Shown in pieces: positions 20,909 to 32,159 of a stretch of 64,000 bases of DNA. Position 1 is the first letter of the stretch. Each line of letters starts with the position of its first letter. The notes beneath the pieces are model-generated. The model ran no database searches and had not been told where the DNA came from. It worked only from the letters and a program-made list of their open reading frames with translations. Source of the stretch: Dracaena cambodiana (Eukaryota > Streptophyta > Magnoliopsida > Asparagales > Asparagaceae); NCBI GenBank assembly GCA_036321105.1, contig JAYEPQ010000007.1, positions 9,114,715 to 9,178,714 on the forward strand, in the 5' to 3' direction. Made by a program: the position numbers and the translations under genes.

Positions 20909-20990
20909 GTAAATAATGGTCTCATCAATCATCCTTGTTCGATATCTTCAACTCTATAGCAAGTTTTCTGACTAGTTTTTTATGCAATAG

Positions 20991-21357
20991 ATATGCTTAC
21001 AAAGTTCATCGACAAGAAGGGGAGATTTAAATCAACTCTGAGAACGGATGTGCGGGGACTACTGAGCCTATACGAAGCGTCATACTTGAACACAGGCGAA
21101 AATGTGCTCAACAATGCTAACGAGTTCTCAAGCAAATGTCTGGCATCTTGTATGGAACATATGGCTCCTGATGTTAGAGGACAAGTGAGTCGTACCTTAA
21201 AGAATCCAAGTCACATGACTATATCAAGGTATAATGCCCGATATTATCTCGAGGATACTCGGAAATACGGGACCAATGGAGCGTTAGAAGAATTAGCGAG
21301 GTTGGATTTCAATCTAATTCAATCACTACACCAAAAAGAACACGAGAAGTTCTTAAG
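20991..21357 (+). CDS. TPS unit A exon 3
   Basis: 367 bp. It carries DVRGLLSLYEASYL and LARLDFNLIQSLHQKE, both well conserved. The acceptor is TTTTTATGCAATAG, the donor AAG/GTAAAT. Confidence 0.92.
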
Positions 21358-21452
21358 GTAAATTGGTTAGAAAGTATTCTGAGAATTTATTGTCATCTCC
21401 TTCAACATTTTTGTTTATGATATTCACTTAATTTTGCATCATTTCATGATAG

Positions 21453-21671
21453 ATGGTGGAAAAGTACGGGTTTGGCAGAAGAATTAAAATTCGCACGAAA
21501 TCAGCCGCTTAAATGGTACTTGTGGTCAATGGCCTTGCTTCCGGATCCACAATTCTCCAAGTGTAGAATCGAGATAGCAAAAGTTATCTCACTTATCTAC
21601 ATCATCGATGATATTTTTGATATTTATGGCAAGCCAGATGAACTCAGTCTTTTCACCGACGCAATTAGAAA
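21453..21671 (+). CDS. TPS unit A exon 4 with DDxxD
   Basis: 219 bp, the canonical size. WWKSTGLAEELKFARNQPLK leads to SLIYIIDDIFDIYGKPDELS; DDIFD binds the Mg2+-diphosphate. RNQ replaces the usual RDR/RDQ around residue 283. Confidence 0.95.
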
Positions 21672-21753
21672 GTATGTGACTTTTTCCTCAATTCTTTTGA
21701 TTAATGCGAGTGTTTTCGAGAAAAAAATGCTAATATTTTTTAACATGCTACAG

Positions 21754-21892
21754 ATGGGATCTTTCAGCTGTAGAAACACTTCCTACTTACATGCAGGCAT
21801 GCTATGCTGCCTTGTACAACATCACTAATGAGATTGCCTAAACTGTTGCTAAGGAACACAATTGGAACCCTATTAACTCTTTGTCGAAATCG
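21754..21892 (+). pseudogene. TPS unit A exon 5 with premature TAA
   Basis: 139 bp. WDLSAVETLPTYMQACYAAL then NITNEIA-stop-TVAKEHNW. TAA at 21839-21841 is codon 370 of the joined reading frame. The matching unit B exon (42539-42677) reads CAA, so this is a C-to-T nonsense change in A. Confidence 0.93.
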
Positions 21893-21989
21893 GTGAGTAT
21901 CTTAACGAATTAAATAGTATACGTCGAAACGTTTTTGGCAGCTTCATAAGTTTATAAGTTTATAACCTTTTCTCTTTTCGATTGAGCAG

Positions 21990-22238
21990 TGGAAAAGATT
22001 ATGTGATGCATTTATGTTGGAATCAAAATGGCTCCGATCCAAGCAAATACCGAGGGCCGATGAGTACTTGAAAAATGCTATGATCACCTCAGGGGTGCAC
22101 ATAGTGTTGATGCATGCATTTTTCCTTTTGGGGCAAGGAATTACTGAGAAAAATGTGAATTTCCTAGAGAGCAACCCCGCTATAATGTCTTGCCCAGCGA
22201 AAATTCTTCGACTTTGGGATGATTTAGGAAGTGCCAAG
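21990..22238 (+). CDS. TPS unit A exon 6
   Basis: 249 bp, phase 0 both ends. WKRLCDAFMLESKWLRSKQI to LRLWDDLGSAK, the first part of the DDxxSxxxE (NSE/DTE) motif. In A it lies downstream of the stop and so would be untranslated. Confidence 0.93.
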
Positions 22239-22341
22239 GTATGGAAATTAAATTTGCTAAATCAAATCATATATTTTAAGTTCATATTGCATAAGTTCCA
22301 CCTTTTATGGATTGTTAATAATCCCATACTTCCTCTAAATC

Positions 22342-22492
22342 TAGGAATGGTAATGGACGCGTCAACGGGTCAATTTTTTGCCCGTTTTATATAAAATTTT
22401 GAATTAGAAAATTGAAACTTTCATTTTTAATTCAAAATTTTGTATAGAGTGGCCAAAAAATTGGCCCATAAACATGTCTATTACCATCCCTA
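22342..22492. mobile_element. 151-bp hAT-type MITE in TPS intron 6, unit A
   Basis: Left end TAGGAATGGTAATGGACGCG, right end reverse-complemented TAGGGATGGTAATAGACATG, similar to TAGGGATGGCAA-type hAT ends. Flanking 8-mers are TCTAAATC (22334-22341) and TCTATATC (22493-22500). The nearly complete palindrome folds into one hairpin. A duplicated piece of intron 6 at 23,280-23,310 lacks it and shows the uninterrupted CTTCTCTATATC. Unit B copy: 43127-43277. Confidence 0.8.
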
Positions 22493-22562
22493 TCTATATC
22501 TTTTGTAAATCTAAGACAAACCATAATTTTAAGTATATTTCCTGTGATCGACATGTTAGATT

Positions 22563-22565
<3 letters not shown>

Positions 22566-22643
<78 letters not shown>
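22566..22643. repeat. (TA)n microsatellite in intron 6
   Basis: About 39 TA repeats, shorter in unit B (43348-43411), absent from the duplicated intron copy at 23,360. Confidence 0.95.
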
Positions 22644-22647
<4 letters not shown>

Positions 22648-22750
22648 GAATGCATTTAAGATAGATTTATTCATTTTGAAAACTTTACACATACTACCAT
22701 ATTTTATTGCCTTAGTTTATAAATTTTAAGACTTCCTCAATTTCTTTCAG

Positions 22751-23035
22751 GATGAAAATCAAGGTGGCTTTGATGGTTCATATGTGGATTGTTACATTAG
22801 TGAATATCCTCACTACTCAATTGAGAACACAAGAGATCACGTTAAGCAAAAGATTTTCAGTACTTGGCAAGATCTCAACCAGGAATGCTTTTCAAAAGAG
22901 CATTTTGCTCCGAATCTTGTGACTGGATCTCTAAATATCTCGCGAATGGTTGAAGTGATGTACAGATATGATGACAATCAAAATCTCCCAGTACTCAAAG
23001 ATTACATTAATGTATTGCTCTTCAAAAGCTTATAG
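22751..23035 (+). CDS. TPS unit A exon 7 (terminal)
   Basis: 285 bp from TTTCTTTCAG to TAG (23033-23035). DENQGGFDGSYVDCYISEYP gives the final E of the metal motif and ends MVEVMYRYDDNQ...VLLFKSL. Confidence 0.93.
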   Translation, partial: DENQGGFDGSYVDCYISEYPHYSIENTRDHVKQKIFSTWQDLNQECFSKEHFAPNLVTGSLNISRMVEVMYRYDDNQNLPVLKDYINVLLFKSL

Positions 23036-23184
23036 CTAAATATGGTGTAAGCTAATAAGAACCGTAAAAGAAAATAAAGCGAAAGCGGAATAAAAAAATT
23101 TCTGTATATTTTCTTGTTCTGACTTGTACAATGAGCCATCTTTTTAAAAGTGAAAGAGGTAAGGAAAAGAATAATTTCCTCCTT

Positions 23185-23463
23185 TTATGGAAGCGCCAAG
23201 GTATAGAAACTAAATTTGTTAAATAAAAGCATATATTTTAAGTTTATATTGCATAAGTTCCTCCTTTTATGGATTGTTAATAATCCCATACCTTCTCTAT
23301 ATCTTTTTTAAATCTATGACAAATCATAAAATTTTATGTACATTTCCTGTGATCAACATGTTAGACTAAAAATAAATGAAAATGTACGCGTTTAAGATAG
23401 ATTTATTCATCTTGCAAACTTTACGGATAATACCATATTTTATTGGCTTAGTTTATAAATTTT
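23185..23463 (+). pseudogene. Duplicated end of exon 6 and intron 6
   Basis: GGAAGCGCCAAG/GTATAG repeats the exon 6/intron 6 junction at 22228-22244, and the following DNA matches intron 6 without the MITE and TA repeat. It is the start of a tandem copy of the TPS 3' end. Confidence 0.8.
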
Positions 23464-23468
23464 ACAAC

Positions 23469-24361
23469 TGTTGAATTCATGTATATTTGAACTTGAATCT
23501 TTGAGCCAATTCACTAGTTCAAAAATAAATGAATTAGGTGAATGGAAAATGATTTCAAAGAGGAGTACATAGCAATGAGAACAAAAAGGAAAGAAGAAAA
23601 ATAGTTCCACATTGGCTAGAGGTTTATTAGGATGTGGGTTTATATAGGATTGTTTGTTCCATGACATTGCTCATGTAAGAAGAGGTGAAAGTTTGAGCAC
23701 CACGGGTGGTGCTACGCACCGCCCACACCCGCAGACGCGTGTGCGAGGGTGAATGGGCATTTAGGGCACATTGGGCGCCTTAGTGGCGCACTTGGCACTT
23801 AACTTGGTCTTTTGACAGAGAGTTTCTAGAAATATCAGATTCGCTAGAGCAACAGAATTGCGGCTTCCTTCCTCTTGCAGACCGGTCGTTATATCCTGGG
23901 AGACCGACGCCCATTGTAATTCAGAAGCAAGCGGTGGAGGGCAAATCGGTTTTAAGGAGATAGTGTTCAACAGTAGCCTCGATCATCTTCCTGTCTTCAT
24001 CAATTCTGCATACGTTCATCCTTCTGAATACAGGTTTTTCTTAATCCAGTTATTCTTTATTCTGTTTAGAATAGTAAACTAGTTAAAGAAGAACAGTTTA
24101 ATAGTTTTCTGTAAACAGTAATAGGAATATTCTACTAATTCAAATCTGGAAAGATACAGACTGCTATTATACATAATAATTCGTAATTCCTCTTCTCCAA
24201 CTTTATTTCTGATTGAAATATAACGCTGAAACCTGTGCAGAATAACAGAATTAATTCTGTGCATAATAACAGTAGTAATTCTGTGCATAATAATTCTGTT
24301 AACTAATAACAGTAATAAGTCTGCCCATATTAATCTGAAAAATTAGCAAATTTATCCAATA
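23469..24361 (+). mobile_element. 893-bp solo LTR, Copia-like, with TG...TA ends
   Basis: The insertion splits the duplicated intron 6 between two ACAAC copies (23464-23468 and 24362-24366); the uninterrupted TTTTACAACTTCCTC is seen at about 44197 in unit B. It starts TGTTGAATTC and ends TTATCCAATA. TG...TA is a known non-canonical LTR terminus. The interior has TTATATCCTGGGAGACCGAC and TAACAGTAATAATTCTG-type repeats, as in plant Copia LTRs. No coding sequence. Confidence 0.75.
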
Positions 24362-24384
24362 ACAACTTCCTCAATTTCTTTCAG

Positions 24385-24668
24385 GATGAAAATCAAGATG
24401 GCTTTGATGGTTCATATGTGGATTGTTACGTTAATGAATATCCTCACTACTCAATTGAGAATGCAAGAGATCACGTTAAGCAAAAGATTTCAGTACTTGG
24501 CAAGATCTCAGCAAGGAATGCTTTTCAAAAGACCATTTTGCTCCGAATCTTGTGACTGGATCTCTAAATATCTCACGAATGGTCTAAGTGATGTACATAT
24601 ATGATGACAATCAAAATCTCCCAGTACTCAAAGATTACATTAATGTATTGCTCTTCAAAAGCTTATAG
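24385..24668 (+). pseudogene. TPS exon 7, second copy, unit A
   Basis: 284 bp, highly similar to 22751-23035 but one T is missing in AAGATTTCAGTACTTGG, shifting the frame, and a TAA interrupts GGTCTAAGTG. The acceptor TTTCTTTCAG is intact, so alternative terminal splicing is formally possible but would give a broken tail. Unit B lacks this copy. Confidence 0.9.
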
Positions 24669-24788
24669 CTAAATATGGTGCAAGCTAATAAGAACCATAG
24701 ATAGATTTATTTATCTTGCAACCCTGTGCATAATACTATATGTTATTGGCTTAGTTATAAATCTTACAACGTCCTTAACACATTTTAG

Positions 24789-25064
24789 GATGAAAATCAA
24801 GATGGTTTTGATCAATCATACCTAAATTTCTATGTGAATTAATATCCTTACTACTCAATTAAGAATGCAAGAGATCACGTTATGCAAAATATTTTCAATA
24901 CTTAACAAGATCTCAACAAGGAATGCTTTTTTAAAGGACCAATTTGTTCCGAATCTTGTGACTGCATCGCTAAATATTTTGCGGATGGTTGAAGTGATAT
25001 GCAGATATGATGACAATCAAATACTCAAAGATTACATTAATGTATTGCTTCTCAAAAGTTTATG
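24789..25064 (+). pseudogene. TPS exon 7, third copy, unit A
   Basis: More diverged: TATGTGAATTAATATCC and ATACTTAACAAG contain stops, several codons are missing, and the terminal TAG is lost into a (GT)n run. The partner in unit B is at 44221-44492. Confidence 0.85.
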
Positions 25065-26126
25065 TGTGTGTGTGTATAATGCATGCTATATGAATCATTT
25101 GATTGGGATATAGTCCAACTCCCATACTTATATAACCTACCTGTGTTGTTGACAAAACAATTTGTTCCAAATTATGAAAGTGTATATTAAAATGTATATA
25201 CTCTTGTTATAAAATAATATATCTTTCAAATTTCTTGTCATGTTCTTTTTCTGTACATGCATTCTTAGATTAATTTTCAAGAAAAATTCCATTAGGGACT
25301 TCGATTGTACTCGTTAAATATCCTTGTATCAATATATTTGATATTGTTCGTATCTGTCCGGAATGTCGGATACTAGTATTGGCTAATGCTAGGTAATGGA
25401 TAATATTTTACATTTCGAACTTAAACTGAAAAATTTTCACATAAAAGGGATTGCTCTCTCCATTTTTATGATTTTTATGTATTGTTTTGAGATGTTTGCA
25501 GATTGGTTTATTTTGCACTGATACCGCATTCAAATATTTATTTGATCTAAAACTTAAATCCAAAGTTTTTTTCTTTTTAGCAAAATTAATCATACCAACC
25601 ATTTTGACAAAGGGGAGATGATTTGAAGAACGACAGTAGTGCAAATATGGGGAGATAATAGCCTTCATGCTTGGTTATTTTATGTATTCATCTATTATTC
25701 CAATGTTCTTTCAGTCTAAACAAAACTAAAACATCTACGTCCTCCATCTCCATTCTATCATTGTCCAATCTTTGCAACCCATCAGAATTTAGCTAAAAAA
25801 ACCACCATCAAAATTTTAAAAAAAATTATTAAAAATCAGCCTAATAATTTCCAGAAAAATCTCATAAAATCTCCAAGCTTATAACTTGAGCTCGTTAACT
25901 CCAAATCAAAAATCAATTTTAGTTTCAAACCCCAAATTCACTCTAGCTACTTTGGCCAACCTTAGAAGCCCATTCAAGACGTTTGGTTATAGTTTAGATG
26001 TCATTGGAGTGATCAATCAATAAATTACAAGATTGTTTTCATCAAACCTTAGAATGAAAGTAAGAAAATTCACATTTTATGATTTGATTATGATTTCTTT
26101 ATGTAGAAATAACCAGAAACCACATC
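25065..26126. other. AT-rich 3' spacer of the TPS unit, A
   Basis: No gene recognised. Conserved in unit B at 44493-45561 with scattered small indels. Confidence 0.45.
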
Positions 26127-26785
26127 AGTAATATCTCTAACTCGAATAGTCTTATATCAGATATGATACAAGAATAGATGCACTTTATAATGGTTCTTGT
26201 CACTAGTTTTTTTGAGTGAGCAATCCGTAGTTAATTGTTAACCATTTTATTTATTAATTTTTATTGTACCGGAGGTTTAGGATATTTCTAAGATAATATA
26301 TTCCCCTACTCCACTACCCAAATTCTAGAAGGGAACATTATAAAAACGTGGTTTTGAAGGCAGACACCGGCTACGAATTATATAGAACTAAATGGCACAT
26401 TGAGCTAAGTTTTACATAGAATAAACTACCACACAACTATAGTGGAGTTATCTCTACAATCTATGAGGGCCACATCTATAATTCTAAATTGACTGCGTAG
26501 TGTTAATGTACTATGTGCCCTTCAAACGAGGACGTCAGGTCCTGAAGGGGAGAATGTAATATCCCTACCTCAATAGTCCCATATCGTACATGCTGTAAGA
26601 ATTAGTATATTTTATAATGATTTTCATGAACTCATAAACTAACTGTAATTAGATTTTTTTATTAGAGAAATATGTAGTTAATTATAAACTAATTTAACTA
26701 TTGGTATTATACTAGAGACTTAGCATATTCCTACGAGAATATATTACTAACGTTCTGCTATCTATTCTGATTAGGGAGTTTTACA
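26127..26785 (+). mobile_element. Old small LTR element (TRIM-like) remnant
   Basis: Two diverged direct repeats, 26127-26342 and 26555-26785. They share GTAATATC(T/C)CTA(A/C)CTC, GAGAATATATTAC-type and GGGA(A/G)...ACA ends, and flank about 210 bp of internal DNA. The second starts TGTAATATCCC and ends AGTTTTACA, and is preceded by GAAGGGGAGAA, a good polypurine tract. No clear primer site or target duplication, consistent with age. Unit B partner: 45562-46220. Confidence 0.5.
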
Positions 26786-26793
26786 ATACCTAT

Positions 26794-27336
26794 TGTAGAC
26801 ACAAAAAGAAAAAAAAAATTGCGGGGCCTACCCGCGGGAATTCCTCTCGCGGGTGCTAGCCACCCCCGGGAGTTTCTCCCGCGGGAGTTGCTCCCGCGGG
26901 TGCCCACCCGCAGGAAAATCCCGCGGGTGGGCTCTTCCGTTTCGTTTTGCATGGTGATCCAGATTTTTGGGGATTTAATTGGATTCGAGAGAAGAATTTG
27001 AGCCGGATTAGAAGCGCTCCTCAATCTATAAAGTTGGGAACGGAGTTCAGGAAAGGAGGAGATTCTTTTGGAGAGGGAATTCTTTGGCGAGGCAATTTCT
27101 CAGAGACGGGAGTCCAAAAATCCAGAGAGGAGTTTCTTAATCCAGAGAGATCGGATTGTCAACGGAGTGCAGAATCAAGACTCCACCGCTGCTAGAACCC
27201 ACAAAAATAAAGGGGAATCAAAATCAATTGATCCCCATTCTTGTAATCTTAAATTTATTTTGTAATTTTTCTTTTATTGCTGTAATTCAAAATCAAATTG
27301 GCAATATAAAGGAAGATTCAATTTTTCGGGCATACA
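26794..27336 (+). repeat. 5' LTR of the unit B LARD
   Basis: 543 bp, TGTAGACAC ... GGGCATACA. The primer-site region follows as TGGCAACCACAGTGGG (27342 on), where A and C have TGGCGACC. Confidence 0.85.
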
Positions 27337-27422
27337 AGAATTGGCAACCACAGTGGGTGTTTGGGCGGCGCAATCCAATTTTTAAATTTTTTTATTCGGA
27401 GCCTAGGCATCATCGCCGGGTA

Positions 27423-28145
27423 ACTATAAATAAATGTGAGGCGTCATCGCCCACCAAATTTGACAAGACGTCATCGTCTGTCAAAAAAAAATTATGAGGC
27501 GTCATCGCCCATAAAAAAAATTGACAAGACGTCATCGTCTGTCAAAAAAAAAAATTATAAGGCATCATCGCCCATAAAAAAAAATTGACAAGAAGTCATC
27601 ATCAGTCAAAAAAAATTATGAGGAGTCATCGCCCATAAAAAAAATGACAAACCATCATCGTCTGTCAAAAAAAAAATTATGAGGCGTCATTGCCCATAAA
27701 AAAAATTTGACAAGACGTCATTGTCTATCAAAAAAAAAATATGAGGCGTCATCGCCCATAAAAAAAATGACAAGACGTCATCGCCTGTCAAAAAAAAAAT
27801 TATGAGGCGTCATTGCACATAAAAAAAATGACAAGACGTCATTGTGTCCAAAAAAAAAAAATTTTGAGGCTTTATCGCCCACAAAAAAAAAAATTGATAA
27901 AACTGGATACAACCCCCGGGATGCAACCCGCAGATGGAATCGCGTGATGCAACCCGCAGATGGAATCGTGGGATGCAACCCGCAGATGAAATCGTGGAAC
28001 GCAACCCGCAGATGGAATCGCGGGACCCATGTGGACGCAACCCGCAGATGGAATCGAGGGACGCAACCCGCGGGACCCGCGGAGATGCAACTCACAGATG
28101 CAATGGCCGGATGCAACCCGCGGGATACCGAATCCATAAGACAAA

Positions 28146-28227
<82 letters not shown>

Positions 28228-28275
28228 GAGTAATAATAATAATAATAATAAAATAGTAATAAATAAAATAATAAA
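27423..28275 (+). repeat. Leader tandem arrays and (TAA)n, unit B
   Basis: The same three consecutive arrays as in unit A at 220-1075 (58-bp, 27-bp, TAA), nearly identical apart from microsatellite length. Confidence 0.85.
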
Positions 28276-29067
28276 TTGAAAGGCCCCATCTTAAGAAAAA
28301 AAAATTTGGACACGGAGCTCACCTGCACGAGGGGCCCACCGCGCTTGCGCGCGGGGAGGCACTCGCAGCGCGCTGAACTCAAAAAAAAACAAAAAAACAA
28401 AAAAAAGAAAAAAAAAATATTTGGGCTCAAAGCTCACCCGCGCGAGGGCCCACCCACGCCTGCGCGGGGAAGCACCCGCAGCGCGCTGAACCCTTAAAAA
28501 AAAAAAAAAAAAAGGTCGGGTGAGCACCTGCGGGTGCCATCCCGCGGGAGATTCCGCGGGTTGATAACAGAACAAAAAAAAAATAGTGGTCCAAAGTTGG
28601 AAACTTTTTGGTTGAAGGCGTAGACTTTTCGACATTGATCAATAGAAGAAAAAGCCTGTGCCTTTTCTCTTGTTTAGAGAATTTAGAAGGCAGCGACACC
28701 AACGCCATGAAGAATGCCGTAATGCCCCTCGCCTATCCTCTCCCGTTGCTGCTTCTCCCACTTTTGAAACCGCCGACCCTTCTCTCTTTCTGACTGAAAA
28801 CCTTGATTTCATCCGCCGAAATCCACAGCGGCTGTGCCGAAGGAGAAAAGTCAAAGAGGAATAGAAAGAAGAAGAGGAGGAGGAGAACTGGCTGGTCACG
28901 AGGGGACAAGTCCTGGCTGAAGCTCATCGATGCCGAGATGAAGGGCGGTGCGGGTGCTAGTTGCAGTGCCCAGAAGACGCCTCTAAGGAGGCCCCAGCAG
29001 CGCCCGCCACATGTTTGATCATATGCTCCAATGCAACATCGCCCCCTCCTGACATCTCCACGCGACG

Positions 29068-29386
29068 GTGATCGAAGCTCAAGATCTCATCCTCGGGGCG
29101 ATGACGGTGACCAGTTTCTCTGTGCCTAACCGGCCTCCACTTTCAGCCATAGAGGAGGGATTAGCTACCAGGTGCGATGAGGTTCGAAGATTGCTATCAG
29201 ACAATCGACTTCTGGTTGAGGAGCCTCGCGCACGTGAAGCTGATATGGAGGCTGTTAGAGAGGAGCTCCTGGCCATTCCCAAGATTCATGCTTAAAAAGA
29301 AGCCAAAGCTACAGAATTGACATTGATGGTCTGATCTCCACGCTCTTGAGCCTATGAAAGTAGAGGCCTTAAGAGTTGTAATCTAC
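29068..29386 (+). pseudogene. Captured FLX-like gene fragment, unit B
   Basis: Same fragment as at 1752-2070, with the same TAA after IPKIHA and the same shift before LEPMKVEALRV. Shared defects show it was already broken before the unit duplicated. Confidence 0.5.
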
Positions 29387-29749
29387 AAAAAAAAAAGGTG
29401 TACTTGTGGGCTGGAACCAAGCATGACTATTTCACCACAAAACACCTCTTAGTCTCTGTTCATTGCCAGCCATACATGGTTGAAGGCGTGACTCACTCGG
29501 CTTCACTAATGCCGCCAATATTCTCTATGCTTTCAGTGGGCATGCCATAATACACTGACACTGCCATCGGCGGCAGCAATGTACAGAGCCTTCCGGAGAC
29601 CAGCCGAAAAAAAAAAAAGGGCCGTGCGATTCGTGGGATTCAACCACGGGATGCAACCCGCAAGAGGTACACCCGTGGGATGCAACCTGCAAGAGGTATA
29701 CTCGCGCGATGCTCCCGCGGGATGCAACCCGCAAGTGCTACCAACGGGT

Positions 29750-30010
29750 TGCCAAAATAATAATAATAAAAATAAAAATAAAAAAACAAAAATATTAAAA
29801 AATAATAATAATAAATAATAATAAAAATGATAATAAAATAATAAAAAGAAAAATTAAAAAAAGAAAAATAAATAAGATAAAAAAATAATAAAAATAATAA
29901 ATAAATAAAAACAAATATATGTACATATGTAATAAATAAAATAAATAAAAATATAAACATAATATAAATAAAAATTCAAAAAAAAATTAAAAAAAGAGAG
30001 AAAGAGGTTG
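29750..30010 (+). repeat. A+T-only low-complexity tract, unit B
   Basis: Partner of 2436-2690; a few base changes (AAAAAGAAAAATTAAAAA) only. Confidence 0.8.
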
Positions 30011-30164
30011 CATCCACAGATGCACTATCCGCAGCCCCCTGCACAAGGAGTCAAAAAAAAAATGATGAGAAAATGAAAAAGATAAAATTCCTTTGTTTAT
30101 CTATTAACAAGACAAATAAAAATAAAATATCTCTCTTTCTCCCTGCAGATCAGATTTTGAGATC

Positions 30165-31390
30165 TAGATGAAGGCAAAGGGAAAAGAGCAAATTTCTCGC
30201 CAACCCCACCATGCTGGAGGTAAAAAAGCATGAATCACCCAATGCCGTCAAGGCAAAGGGAAGAGAATAAATTTTTTGCCAACCCTACTATGTTGGGGAT
30301 AAAAAGTGTGAATCACCCAATGCCGTCAAGACAAAGGGAAGAGAACCAGCTTCTCGCCAACCCACCATGCTGGGGGTAAAAAGCATGAATCACCCAATGC
30401 CGTCAAGGCAAAAAGAAGAGAATAAATTTCTCGCCAACCCCATCATATTGGGGATAAAAAGTATGAATTACCCAACGCCGACAAGGTTACGGGAAGAGAA
30501 TAAATTTCTCGCCAACCCCATCATGCTGGGGGTAAAAAGTATGAATTACCCAAAACCGACAAGGTTACGGGAAGAGAATAAATTTCTCGCCAACCCCATC
30601 ATGCTGGGGGTAAAAAGTATGAATTACCCAACGCCGACAAGGCTATGAGAAGAGAATAAATTTCTCGCCAACCCCATCATACTGGGGGTAAAAAGTATGA
30701 ATTACCCAACGCCGACAAGGGTACGGGAAGAGAATAAATTTCTCGCCAACCAAATCATACTAGGGGTAAAAGTATGAATTGCCCAACGCCGCTAAGGCAA
30801 AGGGAAGAGGAAAAGTTTGGTATTTAAGCCCAAATAAAATTCTCGACAACTCTCCATGCTGAGGGGAAGAGTATGGCTAGCCCAATTCAAAAGGTAGTTG
30901 GTAAAGGCTAATCAAATCCGTTGATAGCTGGGGGTTTGCTAAAAATCCCATGACAAATCTGTCACAACTGTATCCTTATTCGAATATAAGGATACATCGT
31001 TGCCCAACGCCGCTAAGGCAAATGGAAGAGAAAAAGTTTGGTATTTAAGCCCAAATGAAACCTTCGACAACTCACCATGCTGAGGGAAATAGTATGGCTA
31101 GCCAAACTCAAACGGTAGTTGGTAAAGGTTAATCAAATCCGTTAATATCTGGGGTTTGCTAAAAATCTCATGACAAATCTGTCACAACAGTATCCTTATT
31201 CGAATATAAAGATACATCATTGCCCAATGCCGCTAAGGCAAAGAGAAGGGAAAAGTTTGGAATTTAAACCCAAACAAAATTCTCGACAACTCACCATATT
31301 GAGGGTAATAGCATGGCTAGCCCAACTCAAACGGTAGTTGGTAAAGGCTAATCAAATCCGTTGATAGCTAGGGGTTTACTAAAAACCCTA
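30165..31390 (+). repeat. 78-bp and 210-bp tandem arrays, unit B
   Basis: Partners of 2840-4085, same unit number and order. Confidence 0.85.
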
Positions 31391-32159
31391 ATCAGATAAA
31401 TCTCTTGTCATGTTAAGATTTCACTTCTGACAACAAAATTTTTCTCGTCATTTTTCTCCAGCAGTGCAAGTGACACTCCAAAATATTTATTAAGTTAAAA
31501 TCATACCTCTGACATCATAATTCAAAATCAAATGAGATAAAATCCGATTAAATCTCCTGTCATGTTAAGGTTTCACCTCTGACAGAAAAGAAAACTCACA
31601 CTTCATCAAGTCCAATATTACAGCTTCTGATAAATTTGTTTTTGATATAGTTAAGTTAAAAATTACCTCTGACGAAAATCATCTCCCTATCAAGTTAACA
31701 ATTACCTCTCATAGTCTGATTCCAAAACTAAATACGTTAACCATCACCTCTATTTAATCAGCTTGTTCCTATCACGACCAGATCCTCTGAATAGGTTGAG
31801 CTCCAAGACACGTTTAATGTCACCCATGTCTTTCCCTGATCCGTTATACTAGATATCACTAAACGGTTACGATTCTAATGAGCACGTTAACATGATACCT
31901 CTGCTTGACCTAAAATAAGCATGTTAACATCATACCTCTGCTTGTCACCCAATGAGTACGTTAATATCATACCTCTACTTATTTTCTAATGAGCACGTTA
32001 AAATCATACATCTGCTTGTTATTGAATAATTGAATATGTTAACAGTTATCTCTGTCTACCAAATTCTTTAAAACGTCTAATAGACAAAATTAAAGAATCC
32101 AAAGTGTTTCGAAATTAAGTACGACTCAATACAGAACTTCAAAAACTTTTGGGGGGTTA

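Larger units (their letters stand above)
19493..23035 (+). pseudogene. Terpene synthase (TPS-g type, linalool/nerolidol synthase-like), unit A, one premature stop
   Basis: Seven exons join to 1695 bp: 19493-19660, 20641-20908, 20991-21357, 21453-21671, 21754-21892, 21990-22238, 22751-23035. Introns are GT-AG and exon sizes (268, 367, 219, 139, 249 bp) are typical of plant class III terpene synthases. The N-terminus is Ser/Thr/Lys-rich, like a short plastid transit peptide, and lacks RRx8W, as in the TPS-g clade, which makes acyclic alcohols such as linalool or nerolidol from GPP or FPP. LGIDYHFNEEIE, the RNQ equivalent of the RxR site, DDIFD (320-324) and DDLGSAKDE (464-472) are present, so both Mg2+ sites are encoded. 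Codon 370 in exon 5 is TAA (21839-21841), removing the C-terminal 40%. Unit B has CAA there. Product specificity cannot be read from the sequence. Stop readthrough or assembly error are alternatives. Confidence 0.9.

Noticed and set aside
26127..26785. Autonomous retrotransposon
   Set aside because: Only about 210 bp lie between diverged LTR-like repeats; no coding capacity.
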